Shown: positions 12,215-24,800 of the stretch, piece after piece
Layout: each line of letters starts with the position of its first letter
Numbering within the stretch: position 1 is the first letter of the stretch
NCBI GenBank assembly: GCA_030272155.1
Contig: CP126197.1
Span: 6,006,001-6,070,000, forward strand
DNA length: 64,000 nt
From: Tetradesmus obliquus
Lineage: Eukaryota; Chlorophyta; Chlorophyceae; Sphaeropleales; Scenedesmaceae
Reading direction: 5' to 3'
Program-made: the position numbers and the translations under genes
The notes under the pieces: model-generated
Seen by the model: the letters and a program-made list of their open reading frames with translations, nothing else
What the model was told of the DNA's origin: nothing
Databases searched by the model: none

Positions 12215-12311
12215 AGTGGTGAGTTGAGGCTGATGCCGCGGAGGCGGTGGTAAGGTTTGCACGTTCGCAGAATTTGTTGCTGTGTGTGTGACGGGCCTGG
12301 CTGTGCTGTGA
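12191..12311 (+). repeat. Duplicated stop-codon region (channel)
   Basis: The last seven codons plus TGA (12191-12214) are repeated exactly at 12288-12311, offset 97 bp, in the 3' UTR. Confidence 0.93.
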
Positions 12312-12560
12312 GCGCACAATGGTGGGGCTGGCCAGCCGTGGTGGTGGGTGGTGCGCTGAGGCGTTGTGTAGCGGAGAGTGTGTGCGGGCAGGCGCTGGGC
12401 GCTGGTGTGAAGCTCAAGTTTGTCTTGATGCGCTCGCTGTGCCTCGCCCACGCTGCCAACGTAGTTAGGCGGCTGGCACTGTCGAAAATGGAATCTTTTG
12501 TTTGATCTTTTGTTCTGGCGGAGGCTGCACACCTCGGACGAGTACCACTGGCCAGCTGGA

Positions 12561-12662
12561 GCACTTGGGGAGCCAGGTCATAGGTGTTGCAGGTAGCGTG
12601 GCGCAGCACATGCACTTGGGGAGCCAGGTCATAGGTGTTGCAGGTAGCGTGGCGCAGCACAT
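12561..12662 (+). repeat. 51-bp tandem duplication
   Basis: Two adjacent copies starting GCACTTGGGGAGCCAGG at 12561 and 12612, almost identical. Confidence 0.95.
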
Positions 12663-13206
12663 GCAGCGGCCGGACTGTTGACATGAGAGTTGTTTGGTAC
12701 AGCAGCGGTGATCACCTGAAACAGCAACGCCACTGTTGGACACGAACTGTATGCTGCACAGTGGTGACTGTTGAGAACGGGCTGTGCCCTACACACACGC
12801 ACAGCCTCCTGCCCTACTCAGGGTGCAACTGGCAGTGGAGGTGTGGTGTGTTCTCTTCGTGATCTTATGTATGTATGTGAGACTGATTGTTTATTTAAGG
12901 GAGCTGCTCAGCAGCTGTGGTGCTGTAGCAGTCTCGCTTGTGAACATGGGTTGCGTGATGCCTGTGGTGGCTTGCCAGGTTTGTTGCGCCTGCGATGACG
13001 CACCTCCAAGGCGGAGGTGTTGAGACAAGCACGTGCGTCGATAATCAACCAGTACAGGGAGCAGCTCTGCCAAGTCTGGCCAGTGCGCCTAGGTGGCAAC
13101 AGCTGAGGATTTTCGCTGGCTTTTTGATGGCCTTCTAAAGCAAGGCTCCACTTTCTGATTCAGCAAGGAAATCAGGCGTGTGCGGCACACCTGCGGGTCA
13201 ATGTAG

Positions 13207-13238
13207 AGTGTGCCGCAACTTTAGTGTGCCGCAACTTT
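13207..13238 (+). repeat. 16-bp tandem duplication
   Basis: AGTGTGCCGCAACTTT twice in a row, in the intergenic region upstream of the phosphate transporter. Confidence 0.95.
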
Positions 13239-14195
13239 ATTAAAGAAGCATTAGCTCAGGCCCTTGACGCTATGATCGTGTGGACTCCACATCGGATGTG
13301 TGTGGGCAGCCCTCGTGCCTTCACTCAGAGCTTGTCAACATGTGTGAATGGCTGTGCGTGTGCTACTTATCAGAAGTACCGGTGTTTTTCTTTGGACAAC
13401 AGCAAAGGCCCCATAGTATAGGCAGTTGACGCAGTGACATGTTGCTGTGAAGTGGAGTAACAGGGAGGGAGCTGGTATAGACGAGCGGTGACTGACCAAC
13501 TCAGGCTGGGGTGTTGGCAGGCAGCACTTGGAAAGTGCTGGAGTTCCAGCCATTGAGCATGAGCTGCAGCCATGTGCGCTGCGGCCTGCGCTGCTCTGCA
13601 GCCTGCGCATGCTGCGACAGCCACGCGTGTGCGTGAGGTAGCTGCAGCTGTTTTGGTGTGCCAGCAAGGTGTTGCGAGTCTGGTCAGCATATATCATTGG
13701 CAAGCTGTGTTGTTGCATACCATGGCTAGATAGATGGGCGTGGCTGCCATCTATCTTGGCTCGCGTCAGCCAGCCAAGGTTGCCAGCTGGCTCCAGGTGA
13801 AGTTCCAGCAGGCGTCCTGCCTGCCTGGTTGCCGTGGGGGCAGCAGGTGCCTGGATGCACATACATTGCTTCAAGGAGTAAATATCGACCTTTCAACACG
13901 TATTTTGCTTAGCACACCTGCGTTGCCTCGGAGCAGAAAGGCATAATGACACCGAATGAGGAATCTTTCCACACCAGCCACTCGACTGTACAAAGCCACC
14001 GGCACGTACAGAGCACACCATCCTCCCGGCTTCACTCCTTCACTGCTACCGTTTCTGGGCCTGCTTCACTGCTCAGCAGGAGAAGCGAGACGCACCTAAA
14101 CGCCCACCACACGCCTCCTTCTCCCAAGGTTACGACCCTCAGCCTTTTGGAGCCCAAAACTTCCTTGACACGTATTTCAAGCGTTCATCGGCAAA

Positions 14196-16143
14196 ATGGC
14201 ATGGGCGGTGAGTGTCAGAATGCACGGCATGCAGCAGGACGGCTGCGCAGGCATGAGTCGCACCTGTCTGCGACGGACGATCCAGCTACGATCTTTTCTT
14301 GTGCACTGATACCCAGCTTTTGAGTATCTGAAATTGTTTTTGTTTCACAAAATTACGTTATGGCCTTTTGGCGGCTGCCTCGGGCAGATCGACAAGCTTG
14401 TGGCGGGCACTGCTGGCAGGCAGAACCTGCTGCTGCAGCGGCACACCAGTGCCTCGACGACGGATATGCCTGAATAATAGTATTATTATAATACTGTGTT
14501 GTTGTTAATGTAGCAGAGACGTAGCTCATGAGCTGCTGCGCGGACTCTGCCCTCATGTATTTTCGTGTGTTGCCTGCTGTCTGCTGCAGGAGCTCACCTG
14601 GATTGTGGTCATCCACGGCATTGTGGCCTGGCTGGATGCCTACGGCATTGGAGGTGAGCCTTCCTGCTCTCGTGCCTGTTTTGATGCCCCCCACGGTGCA
14701 ACACAGCAGTTCCTGCGCATGACAGCTGTACAGCTGCACATGTCCGAGGCTGCCTGTTGAACATCTCCTGCATGCACTCAAGCTCATGGAATGCACAGGC
14801 GTGAAGTTGTAAGTGCATCAAAATGGCTGACAATGCAGCATTCATTGTGCTAGCCTGCACTCACCCACACACACGCACAACGCATCAACCTGGGCGCTGC
14901 TGCCATGCTTGTCCTCCGTTGCTGCTGTGCCTGCTGCTGCTGCCGCTGCTGCCGCAGCCAATGATGTGGCCAACTCCTTTGGCACAAGCGTGGGCAGCAA
15001 GACGCTCAAGCTGTGGAGCGCTGTGGTGAGTGGCTGCCCAGACTGAGGCCAGGCAACCACCCCCAGTGGGGTACAGCCCCCGGCTGCTGCATGAGTTGCA
15101 ACACCACACAGCACACTGTGACAGTGTCATGTGTTCCGCCGTCACGGCAATCAGCTTCTTGACACAACACAAGTGGATTGGCTGCTTACAGTTGTCAGCT
15201 GGAGGCTTTAGTTTGTGTGTTGCTGACTATCCAGTCGCCATTGCTACTGCTTCGCAGGTCATTGCTTCTATCTTCGAGTTCCTTGGAGCCATGCTGCTGG
15301 GTGGCCAGGTCACAAAAACCATTGCTGGCGGCATCGCCAAGACATCCACCTTTGCCAAGTTTCCGGCTCTCTTCGCTTTCGGTGAGGCGTGTGGAGCTCC
15401 GTGAATCTCTTCTCGGGGCGATGTGACTGCCTGGGCTTGCACTGCGTCCATGGCTTGAGCAGCCAGCACCCACCACCATTAAATGCTTGAAAGCTGCACA
15501 ACTCCTTGTCACAAGTTAGCCCTTGCGCAGCTCATGGCAGCTCCTATTCACAATCCTCCGCCTGCCCCTACCTGGCCGGCCCCATGCATGGCAATGCCTC
15601 CTCAGCCGGTGCTAGCCTTCAACCACCCATGTCGCTGACGATGCGCGCCTGTCTGCCCTGCATCCCACCCCACTCTGCCCCCTCACATCCCTCAGGCATG
15701 TTGACGGCTGAGACCGGCGCCATGATGTGGCTGCTGCTGGCCACCTACCTGGAGCTGCCTGTGTCCACCACGCACTCGATTGTTGGAGGCATCATCGGCT
15801 TTGCGCTGGCCTTTGGTGGCGGCAGCGCCGTGGTGTGGTACGAGCCCAAGGCAGACTTCCCATACATCAACGGCATCGTGCCGGTGAGTGCAGCCCCGCA
15901 GCCCCAGCTGCCTGCCCTGCTTGAAATGCCTGTCTGCTTGCCTGCTGCGCTTACGTCAATGGCATCGTGCCAGTGAGCGCGCCGTGGCGGCCAGCCTGCA
16001 TGGCTACCTGCTGGGCCGAGTGTGCCTAGAGTGTAAGCCTGTTGTGTTCGCCTGCCTGCCTGCTGGGCCGCGTGTGCAAGCTTGCCCTGTACACAGCTTC
16101 TGCCTCAGTACATGGCTGACCTGCCGCCACCGGTCGCCGCCGC

Positions 16144-16177
<34 letters not shown>

Positions 16178-18051
16178 GCAGATCGTCATCTCCTGGTTCC
16201 TGTCGCCCCTGGCTGCTGCGCTGATCGCGCTGATCATCTTTGTTGCCGTGCGCACTGTGGTGCTGCGCCGGCCCAACTCCACCAGCATGGCCTTCTACGT
16301 GCTGCCGGTGCTCATCCTGATCACCATCTGGGTCAACCTCTTCTTCATCTTGGTGAGCCCTCTATTAACATGTTAGCCTTTTTATTTCTGAATTCAAATT
16401 ATTGTTATATAAAATGTAAATATATTTCTGTAAAGCACTGCCCCACAGCTGGTGCCAGCATGCACTGCCTGGTGCCGATGGAGGCTGTGTGCGCGTATGC
16501 TGTCTCTGTGCACAGTCTAACAGAGCATGTCGTGGCGTGTTCCAAACCTTCGCAATCTGCACCACTTGCTGCCTCGCTCAGCCGGCCACAAGCCACTGAG
16601 CAGCGCCTGAGCTGCAGCTCGCCTCCCGCCCTCACACCTTGTGCTGCCGCCTGTGCTCCTCCCCCTCGCAGACCAAGGGCGTGCGCGGCATTGCAACCAT
16701 CGACATCAACCAAGCCGCCTGGATCGCCGCCGCTGCTGCCAGCGGCTGCGCCGTGCTGGGCTCTGCCGCGCTGTGGCCGCTTATGAAGCGCATGCTGCGC
16801 AACTACGATGCGGCACAGAACAGCCTGCCCTCCAAGGACGCCCAGGGCGCTGCTGCTGCTGCTGTTGATGTGGAGGAGGACGCCTTCCAGAAGGCCATTG
16901 AGAGGAAGCTGGCGCCAGTGGAGGTGGACCCCAACGACAAGTCGGTCAAGGCATACTTCAACCGCTTCAGGTGAGGGGAGAGGCTGCCGGTGGGTGCTAG
17001 TCAGTGCCTGCTGCTGATGCCTGATGTTGACGTTGCTGCTCCAGAAGCAACAGCCGAGCTTGTCGATCTCACTCACATCGTGCTGCTGATGCGGCGTGCC
17101 TCGCCCCGCTCTGGCGTGGCCTGCTTGCAGGAACATTGCGCTGTCTGGCATGACGCACGACATCCACGCCGACGTGCAGCAGGACGAGTCCATCATGGCC
17201 ATGCACGCCGATGCGGAGCGCTTTGACCCCCGCACAGAGGAGGTGTTCAAGATCCTGCAGGTATGCTGGCGGGTGAATGACTGCTGTTGACACTGAAAGA
17301 GATCGCAATCAGGTGCATACAAGCAGGCTGGTGGTACATCCTGTTGTGGGGCAGGCTGCAAATGCCTCTGAACGGCACAGTGGCCTGCTGGGCGGTGGCT
17401 GCGCCATGGATTCTACTGCCTAGGTGCACAGCAGCTTGCACTGCAGACGCTGCTTGCACGCCGCCCGCATCGCATGGAAGAGATGCAGCCAGCGCTTGCA
17501 GAGTACCGTGACGACACAGATCGCTGCTTCTGCCGAGGCTGCCGCTGCTGGCTGCATCTGCTGTGCTGCAGGTCATCACCGCATGCGCCATGTCCTTCGC
17601 GCACGGCGCCAACGATGTGGCCAATGCCATCGGCACCTTTGCCGCCACCTACTACGTGTACCAGAACTACACCGTGCCCGGCTCCAACAGCAACGTGTAC
17701 CCCTGGTGAGGCACCCGCAGAGGTCTACTAGAACTAGCCTATTAGGCTTCACTATCCAAGCTGGCCATGTTGCAGCTGCAATTATGCTTGTCCTGGAGCC
17801 AGCTGGTGCTAGTAGTGCACCCCTGGTGAGGCCACGCACGGCTTCCTCGGAGCCAGCCAGTGCTCGCGAGTGGCGTGCCTGCCTGGCATGCTGCGGGGTG
17901 GCAGCTCTTACGACTGCGCACAGTCCTCGTGCTGCATTGGCTGCTGCTGACCAATATGCCGTGTGCATGGCTGTTGTGTCCAGCCACTCAGCCATTAGGT
18001 CACCCGCCAGCCAGTATGCTGACTGTCAGTGACACCTGCCTGCCTGCCTGG

Positions 18052-18097
<46 letters not shown>

Positions 18098-19648
18098 ACA
18101 GGATCCTGGCCATCGGAGGCACAGGCATTGTGGTGGGCCTGGCAACATACGGTGCGTGCCAGGTCGATCACGCTGCTGTACAGCACGGAATGTGATGGAA
18201 CATTGCAGGAATGCGCTGTTCACCTTGAAACAAGCAGCGCCATGCAACCAGATAATCACGCCGCACGTTGGAGAGCTATGCTCGTTTGTGGTGTTGGTGT
18301 TCAGTGGCTGCATATGGATTACCAAAAACGTGCGTCACCCTGCTGCTGCTGCTGCTGCTGCTGCTGTCCTGCAGGCTACAACATCATGCGCGTGCTGGGC
18401 GTCAAGTGCACCCACATCACGCCCAGCCGCGGCTTTGCCATGGAGCTGTCCACCAGCTTCGTCATCGCAGTCGGCTCAGCCTTCGGTGAGTGCCGGCCGC
18501 TAGCTTTAATTCAAACCTGAAATCTAAGCAGGCATAAGGCCAGGCCGTCATTGCAGTCGGCTCAGCCCTCGGTGAGGCGCGGCTGCACAGCCCAGGCCTG
18601 ATGCAGCCATACGAGACCTGTCCTTGTTCTTTTCAAAACCACACACGGAGGAGCATAGGCTCAAGCAGGCTTGCCTGCTTCTGATGCGTAGGACTTGTAA
18701 CTCATGCAGCCAGGCCTGATGCATCTGCTTGTCTCTGCTTGTCACGTGAATGCTACCGCACTACTAACTGCGAGCCGTGTTACCAGCGGCATGCATGTAC
18801 TGCTGAGCCGGGCATATGCTTTGGCCCGGTTGTCAAAAGAGAGCTGTGCTGACTCTGTGTTGCGCTGTCGTGCACCCACCTCCCCCCCCCCTCCCTGCAG
18901 GCCTGCCGCTGTCCACCACGCACACCATCACTGGCGCCACCGCTGGTGGAGGCATTGCTGAGGGCCGCGCCAAGGCCATCAACTGGATGCTGTACGCCAA
19001 GATGTTTGGCGGCTGGTGAGCAGCGCAGCACCGCCTGCAGGAGGAGGTAGCTGCATGGCATCGCGCGTGCATGTGCATGTGCGTGCTCTGTTTGCTCCAT
19101 GCTGCCAGCGTGCGGCACAACCACAGGAGACCGTGACGTGGGCTCGCTTTGACATCTGCAATGGTTTCACAGCTGACCAGGTGGCAGTGAGGATTTGCTT
19201 GGACTGTACTGTGCTCCTCACTATAAACAGCTTAGGCCAGCCTTGTGCCATTCCATGCACTGCCATGCGGCTCACGGTTTTGCATGTGCCGTGCCTTTCC
19301 TCCTCCCCCCGCAGGGTGTTCACGCTGATCATCGCCGCAGCCATCTCCGCGGTGCTGTTCCTGATGGGCACGCACTCCCCCAGCCAGCCCGACCAGCAGC
19401 AGCTGATCATGTACCAGAACCTGCTGCTGCAGCAGAGCAACAGCTCGCTGCGCTTCCTCAACACAAGCAACAACGCGCTGCCCACACCCAGCGCGGGCCT
19501 GGCCGCCAATGTGAGCAGCCTGGGCAATGCCACCGCCAAGCTGCTGGCCAGCAAGGCCTGGCTGGATGGCAATGCAGTGGCGGCCAACTTCAAGAATGTC
19601 AACTTGCTGCTGGGCAACAACACCGAGTTTGCGGTGGCTGGGCCTTGA
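14196..19648 (+). CDS. PHO4-family phosphate transporter (PTB/PiT type)
   Basis: Imports inorganic phosphate, probably with Na+ or H+, across the plasma membrane. Thirteen exons in phase: 14196-14207, 14590-14653, 14958-15025, 15258-15381, 15696-15883, 16182-16352, 16672-16970, 17131-17260, 17572-17705, 18102-18151, 18375-18485, 18901-19015, 19315-19648 (TGA), giving 599 residues. The family's inverted duplication is visible: [10 protein letters not shown] (about residue 25) with STTHSIVGG, and [11 protein letters not shown] (about 361) with STTHTITG. About ten hydrophobic helices flank a hydrophilic loop at about 250-350; the C-terminal tail is Asn/Ser-rich. The start is inferred: a 12-nt exon (ATGGCATGGGCG, then GTGAGT) gives MAWA-ELTWIVV, matching the short N-terminus of this family. 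Na+ versus H+ coupling cannot be read here; PTB in Chlamydomonas is the closest family I know. Confidence 0.93.
14462..14469. promoter_or_regulatory. P1BS-like site in intron 1 of the phosphate transporter
   Basis: GGATATGC fits the PHR1/PSR1 binding consensus GNATATNC. It lies in the first intron about 260 bp after the start codon. With six fixed positions the pattern is expected by chance about once per 4 kb, so it is only suggestive. Confidence 0.25.
15861..15980 (+). repeat. Duplicated exon 5 end and donor (phosphate transporter)
   Basis: The exon end and donor at 15861-15890 (GGCATCGTGCCGGTGAGT) recur at 15951-15980 (GGCATCGTGCCAGTGAGC) in the next intron. Confidence 0.9.
17697..17835 (+). 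repeat. Duplicated exon 9 end and donor (phosphate transporter)
   Basis: ACCCCTGGTGAGGC at the true donor (17697-17715) recurs at 17817-17835, offset exactly 120 bp. Confidence 0.8.
18035..18097 (+). repeat. (CCTG)n tetranucleotide tract at an acceptor
   Basis: About 15 CCTG units with one interruption, directly before the CTACAG acceptor of transporter exon 10 (exon starts at 18102). Confidence 0.95.
18461..18582 (+). repeat. Duplicated exon 11 end and donor (phosphate transporter)
   Basis: The exon end and donor at 18461-18496 (GCAGTCGGCTCAGCCTTCGG) recur at 18547-18582 (GCAGTCGGCTCAGCCCTCGG), offset 86 bp. Confidence 0.92.
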
Positions 19649-21836
19649 ACCCGCACCTGACCTACACCTGGCGTTGACATGGATATTTGTGAGTCATGAT
19701 TGACAGAGTTGTGAGTTCTGAAAGGACATGTTTGTTGGCTCAATGTGGGTTGCCACATTGCTGGCTGCTACTACACAGTACTGAGTAGTAACGCATGTTG
19801 TGCACGGGCACACCAAACTATAATAGGTGCATGGATCCAATATTGCGGCGCTGTGGCGAATAGGCCGGTTGCGCTCCAACTTTCGAGTGCCGTGCCGCAC
19901 TGCATTTGCCGGCCAGGTCGTGCAGCAGTCAACTATACTGCCCACTTGTGCTGCTGTGCTGGCTGTGCTCATAATCAGCATTGTGTTACTGTTTGACTGG
20001 GTGTGTGTGCAGTTACTTGTTCTTTTACTCCTTGTATGCCAGCACTGCTGGTGCTTGGCTAATAGCTGTGTACAGATGCACCTCAGCAGTATCTGGTCTT
20101 ATGGTTGTAGGGAGCATAGGCACCCAACAGTGGCTCATGGCTGGCTGCTGAGGCTCAACCTGATGTGTACAACCCTTACATGCACACAATCAGAACCAAC
20201 CAGGTGTGACAGAGCTGCTGCACATGCTCTGCTGTGGCCTTGAGCCGTGAGGAGTGCTGCAACCAATCCAATCTCAGATGGCTGGCCCGGCACTGCATGG
20301 TGCCCGGTGCTGTTGACAACCTGCATGGGCAGTGGTGGTGGTGGTGGTGGCAATGCCAGCTGAAGTGCCTGCCACCCACCTCCTGTGTTCTTCTGTTGAG
20401 GCTGAGGCTGCAAGCTGCACCAATAAGTGCGGCTGTTCAAATATAGTGGTGTCCCAGGGTTAGGAATATGGTTGTGTTCTTTCATGTTGCGCTGTCGCAC
20501 TAGCATCATGATGGTTGTTGTGTACAGATGCTTTTCAGCTTAACTGGACTTTCTGCATGCACACGTTGCTGCACACTGCGACACCAGCTGTCGTTGCAGT
20601 TTGTTCCAGCACCTTAAATCAGCTTGCTCAGTTACTTGGCGTATACGCAGTACGTACTGCATGGCTGTGCACTTTGCCAAGCCGTCCTTGCTGGCGTGGG
20701 GTGCTGCACACCCCCAGCATGCTTTGGCTCAGCCTGGCAGCTGCCCTGTGCCGCCTGTTGGCGCACGCAATGGCGCTGCACTTTGTTGTCGACTCTGTTG
20801 CTGTGCCTCATCCTGACTCTGTTGCTCTGCCTCACTGGCAGGCTCTGCTGGTGGCACCGGCTTGCTCAGTTTGGTGTTCTCAGTCGTGCGACAGTGATGG
20901 TTGCTGCAAGCATCTTCTGCTGCTCTTTCATGTGTCGTTTGTGATGCTCTTCTTGTTTGTTTAGTGGGAGCATTGGGTGTTACAGCTGGCGGTTTGCATT
21001 GAGGTGCACTGGTCGGCTTCAGGTTACAGCGTGACAGTGCTATGCAGCATCACCCAGTACAGCAGGGATAATAATAATAGTCTTCTTGTAAGCCATACCT
21101 TGTCATCGGCATCGGCAACCGCGCCCCGTACGGAGCGGAAACTACGACTATTATTGCCTCTTTATTGGTGAGGGGTAGACCACCCATGGGATGTCCTTGC
21201 TATGCTTGCTATGTAATGAATGGGGGTTGTTGCTGCATTGTAACGTTACACGCACTTGACTCTGTAGATGGTCGGACATTCAAGCTAATGCACGGTCTGT
21301 CCGACAGAGTCTGGGAGTAGCTGGAGTAATACCAGCGGAGGGATGCATGTAGCCGTGCATGCATGACATACGACACCATTCGTACATCAGTTCATGCCAA
21401 CTCATAGGAGCCACCAGCTTGCTGCCAGAGCATGCACCTGTCAGTACCCGGCCAATCAATCTGCACCAGCCACTGGCTTAACCGTCAATGCACCCTTCTG
21501 AGCACGATCCCACTGCAGACACATCCACCGCTGATAAAGGACAGCGCGGGCTGTGACTGCAGCCTGAACCCAGCTCGCAAATACTGCCGCAAGCTGGGCA
21601 TCAGCAGCACCGAGCGAGCCGTTATGCATGGGCGTAGCGCCTGCTTCTCAGCTTCCCCTAACCATGCACTTGCTACGTGCTAGTTTGCACACCAGCGCAG
21701 GCTACTCAACACGACAGCATGGACGCATCCGCTGCCCAATCAGCAGCTGCATGATCAAGCTGCAACTCTAGCAGCAGTGCCCCAGCACCCCTGCACGCTT
21801 CCTGCAGCAGCAGCACAAGGCAGAAGCCCCCTGCGC
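19649..21836. other. Convergent intergenic region, no supported gene
   Basis: 3' UTRs of the phosphate transporter and NEDD1 plus about 1 kb of unassigned sequence. Holds a short TGG run near 20335-20350, an imperfect hairpin at about 21258-21314 (GACTCTGT...CGGAC / GTCCG ACAGAGTC) and TGTAA motifs near 21085 and 21210. Open frames here show no family features. Confidence 0.5.
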
Positions 21837-24800
21837 TCACAGCCACGGCATCAGGCTGCCCGGCTGCGCCTTAACGGCGCGCAGGCCCTGCAGCGCCCCC
21901 GCCAGCTCCGCCACCATCTCCGCCAGCTGGTCCTGCCGCTGCACCACGCCGTCCACCACGCTCACCAGGTCCATCTGCAGCAGCAGCGCGCGGTAGCAGG
22001 AGCAGCAGCAGCGCCGAACAAAGCAGCACAAGTGAGCAGGGGCAAGCAGGCAGGCTGACACATGCATCCTTGCACCAAAGCCGCAACAGCACCACGCGGT
22101 GCGCGCCCAAGTAAAGCAGCGAGATCGCTCATTTCTGCAGCAAGCCTGTGCAGCTGCACCCAGATGGAGCAAGGCATGGCATGCTTTCAAAGGTGACAGT
22201 GCCTACAGTACAGAACTCTCCTCATACGGTCATACCTGTGCCTGGTGGAACTGGCGCAGCATGTCCAGGTGCATCGCTTTGATGTCCTGTTTCAGCTCCT
22301 GCAGCACGCAAAGCATGGGAAGCGGCAAGGTTGGCAGCAGCAAGTCTGCGATGGCCCAGCAAGGACAGGGCAGTGCACGGGCCCCGCAGTCTGGCCCCTG
22401 CTCAGCTGCTGCGCCTTGCCACTTTGTCTGCAGGAGCTGAAGGAGCGCAGGATCAATGCCACTGTTTTGGGTGCGGTTCCCTGATCGCTTGTGGGGATCC
22501 CACTGTACATGGCCCCTACGTGCATGCATCACATTCTGTGCATCCAGGGAGCGCGGGGTCACGAGCAAGCAATCCATGCAGATGCTGCATTAGTGCGCCA
22601 AACTGCTGTCAACCTCGATGCCATGCCACTGCTGCTATCCGGCACTAGCTATGCTGCAGCGGACCCACCTTCATGTGCTGGTCCATGTATGCCCTGAACA
22701 CATCCTCACGCAGCCCACCAACAGCAACAGCAGCAGCAGCAGCAGACCCGGGCCGTGGCGCAGCCAGCAGCAGCCCTTCAGCACCCTGGCCCTGGGCGCC
22801 TAATTCTGCAGCACCAGCACCCTCAGCGCCAGCACTTGCTGCTGAGCCAGGCCTGCTGCCCACTGCACCAGCTGCAGGCGCAGCAGGCGCTGCTGCGTCA
22901 GCGCCGCCATCTGCGCTGCTGCGCGTGCTGCTGCGGCTGCCGCCGGCAGCAGCACCGCCTGATACAGCACTGGCACCAGCACCTGCACCCGTTGAGGGCC
23001 GGCTGCCTGCCCTGCTGCTGGTGCCACCACCAGCAGCAGCACCTGCTGCTGCAGCCAGGCCTACCCCGCTGTTGCTCCTTGACGGCCCGCTGCCCTTGCC
23101 ACTTGCTGCGCCACCACCACTAGCAGCAGATGAGCCGCCACCTGCCACGCTGCTGCCTGCGCCAGCAGCAGCCCCAGGCAGCGCGCTGCCGCGGCCTCCT
23201 GGCTTGCCTGCGCCTGCTGCTGGCGGCGGCCGGCTGTCCAAGCCAGCGCTGCTGCTGCTGCGCCTGCTGCCAGGCCGCCCGGTGGCCTCTGCTGGCGCTG
23301 CTGCAGGCTCAGGGGCGGCCGCTGCAGCCGCTGCATTAAGCTGTGCGACTGCTGCTGGCACAACGACGGCGCCAGATCCTGCGCCTGCCGGCATGCTGAC
23401 AGGCGTGATGTCTGCGCCTGCCAGCGGGGTGGTGTCAGCACCGTTCAGATAGCCCAGCCCTATGCCAGGAGTGAACATGAACGGGGCAGCGCCGGGCCCT
23501 GCAGATGCCAGCGAGTCAGTAGGCGTGGCTAGCGCAGGCGGCGTCACAGTGGCTGCTGCTGCTGCTGCTGCTGCTGATGTGTGTGGGGGTGCAGCTGGCG
23601 TGCGCAGCGAGCTTGTGCCTGGGGCTGGCCCTGCTGCGGGCTGCAGCGGTGGCGCTGACTCTGCCTCGTCTGCTGGGGAGCCCAGCAGCTGCACGGGTGA
23701 CAGCGCCCGGATGCCAAAGTCCTGCGGGCAGGGCGGCAGGTCACGGGTGGCAGGGGTGCAGGCTGCTTTTACTTTTAGGTTTTGGTAGCAATATGCCATT
23801 GCATGCATGCAATCTTGCTGTGTCGTGCTTTATAAACAGCAGCACAACCATACACATCTCAACAGGACAGGGCTGTTCACACAACACAGGCAGCGTAAAC
23901 AGCACCAAGCGGCAAGTAGCAGGCACAGCTGCTGCCGTTGCGTCATGCTCTGTGACGGTAGGGTGGCGCACTCACCATGCTCGCAGATGTGTTTGACACC
24001 TCTGGCCTTGGCGACCTGGCAGTACCACCAGCAGCAGCAGCAGCTGTGCTGCCTGCTGCTGCGGATGCTCTTTGGCCTGGCGCAGTTGGTGGTGCATGCT
24101 GCCGCTGCCATGTTGCCGTCGTAGCGGAGCTGACAGCAGCACTGGCAGGCGGCGCCACAGACGTGGAGGGCGTCACTGTGCTGGATGGAGCCATGGATGC
24201 TGACGCAGGGCGCGAGCTGCTGCGCGATGTGTGCGGGTGCTGCCAGCGCACGCTGGTGACTGGGCTGCTGGTGTCGCTGAACTGCTGCAGCGACAGCGCC
24301 GTGCTGGCGCGCCGAATGTCGTGCACCTGCACGCAGCCCGCGCTGGTTCCCAGCGCCAGCAGCGTGCCGTCATGCTTGGCTGACAGGCTGCTGAAGGAGC
24401 TGCCACGCGGCGCAGCGATGCTCCACACCGCCTGCAGGAGCACAGCGCGGTGTTTAAGCCACAATGTTTGATTTGCATCAACGGTCCAAGGTGCAGGTAC
24501 ATGTTATTGAAAGCTCAGGCAGGGCAGGGACCTGATGCTGTTGATACTGTTTTTCCAGCTAGCAGACACTAGCAGTGCTGTTGCAGAACACGCCAGCTGC
24601 TGCGCCTGCGCTGCCAACTGCCACCTCACCTTTGCCGTGCGCCTGTCTGTGCACTTGGCGGTGCCGTCCGCGCTGCAGCTCAGCAGCAGCTCAGCGCCGG
24701 CCTCATAGAAGGACAGTCCAGTCACAGCGCCCTGCAGCAGCAGCAGCAGCGCCGCAAACACGCGGCTCAGCAATAACACTGCTGCATCCACACGTGCAGC

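Larger units (their letters stand above)
12215..14195. other. Channel 3' UTR and upstream region of the phosphate transporter
   Basis: No gene supported. Holds the stop-region duplication, a 51-bp tandem repeat, a 16-bp tandem repeat and, near 13860-14195, a less GC-rich stretch likely to contain the transporter promoter and 5' UTR. No clear TGTAA signal was found for the channel. Confidence 0.6.

Noticed and set aside
11686..12684. Long minus-strand open frame opposite the end of the channel gene
   Set aside because: It is the shadow of exon 18 and its GC-rich 3' UTR; it has no domain and no matching splice signals.
14470..14505. AT-rich near-palindrome in transporter intron 1
   Set aside because: Short TA-rich symmetry is expected in an AT-rich island; no function can be argued.
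16405..17361. 318-codon minus-strand frame across phosphate transporter exons 7-8
   Set aside because: Antisense of well-supported coding exons; no recognisable features.
22288..22441. Inverted echo of the NEDD1 exon 7 acceptor (TGCAGGAGCTGAA on both strands)
   Set aside because: Only 13 bp of a composition common in this genome; could be chance.
22673..23452. Plus-strand Ala/Pro/Leu-rich frame
   Set aside because: Antisense of the NEDD1 linker exon, which is in phase with the WD40 exons and the C-terminal helix.
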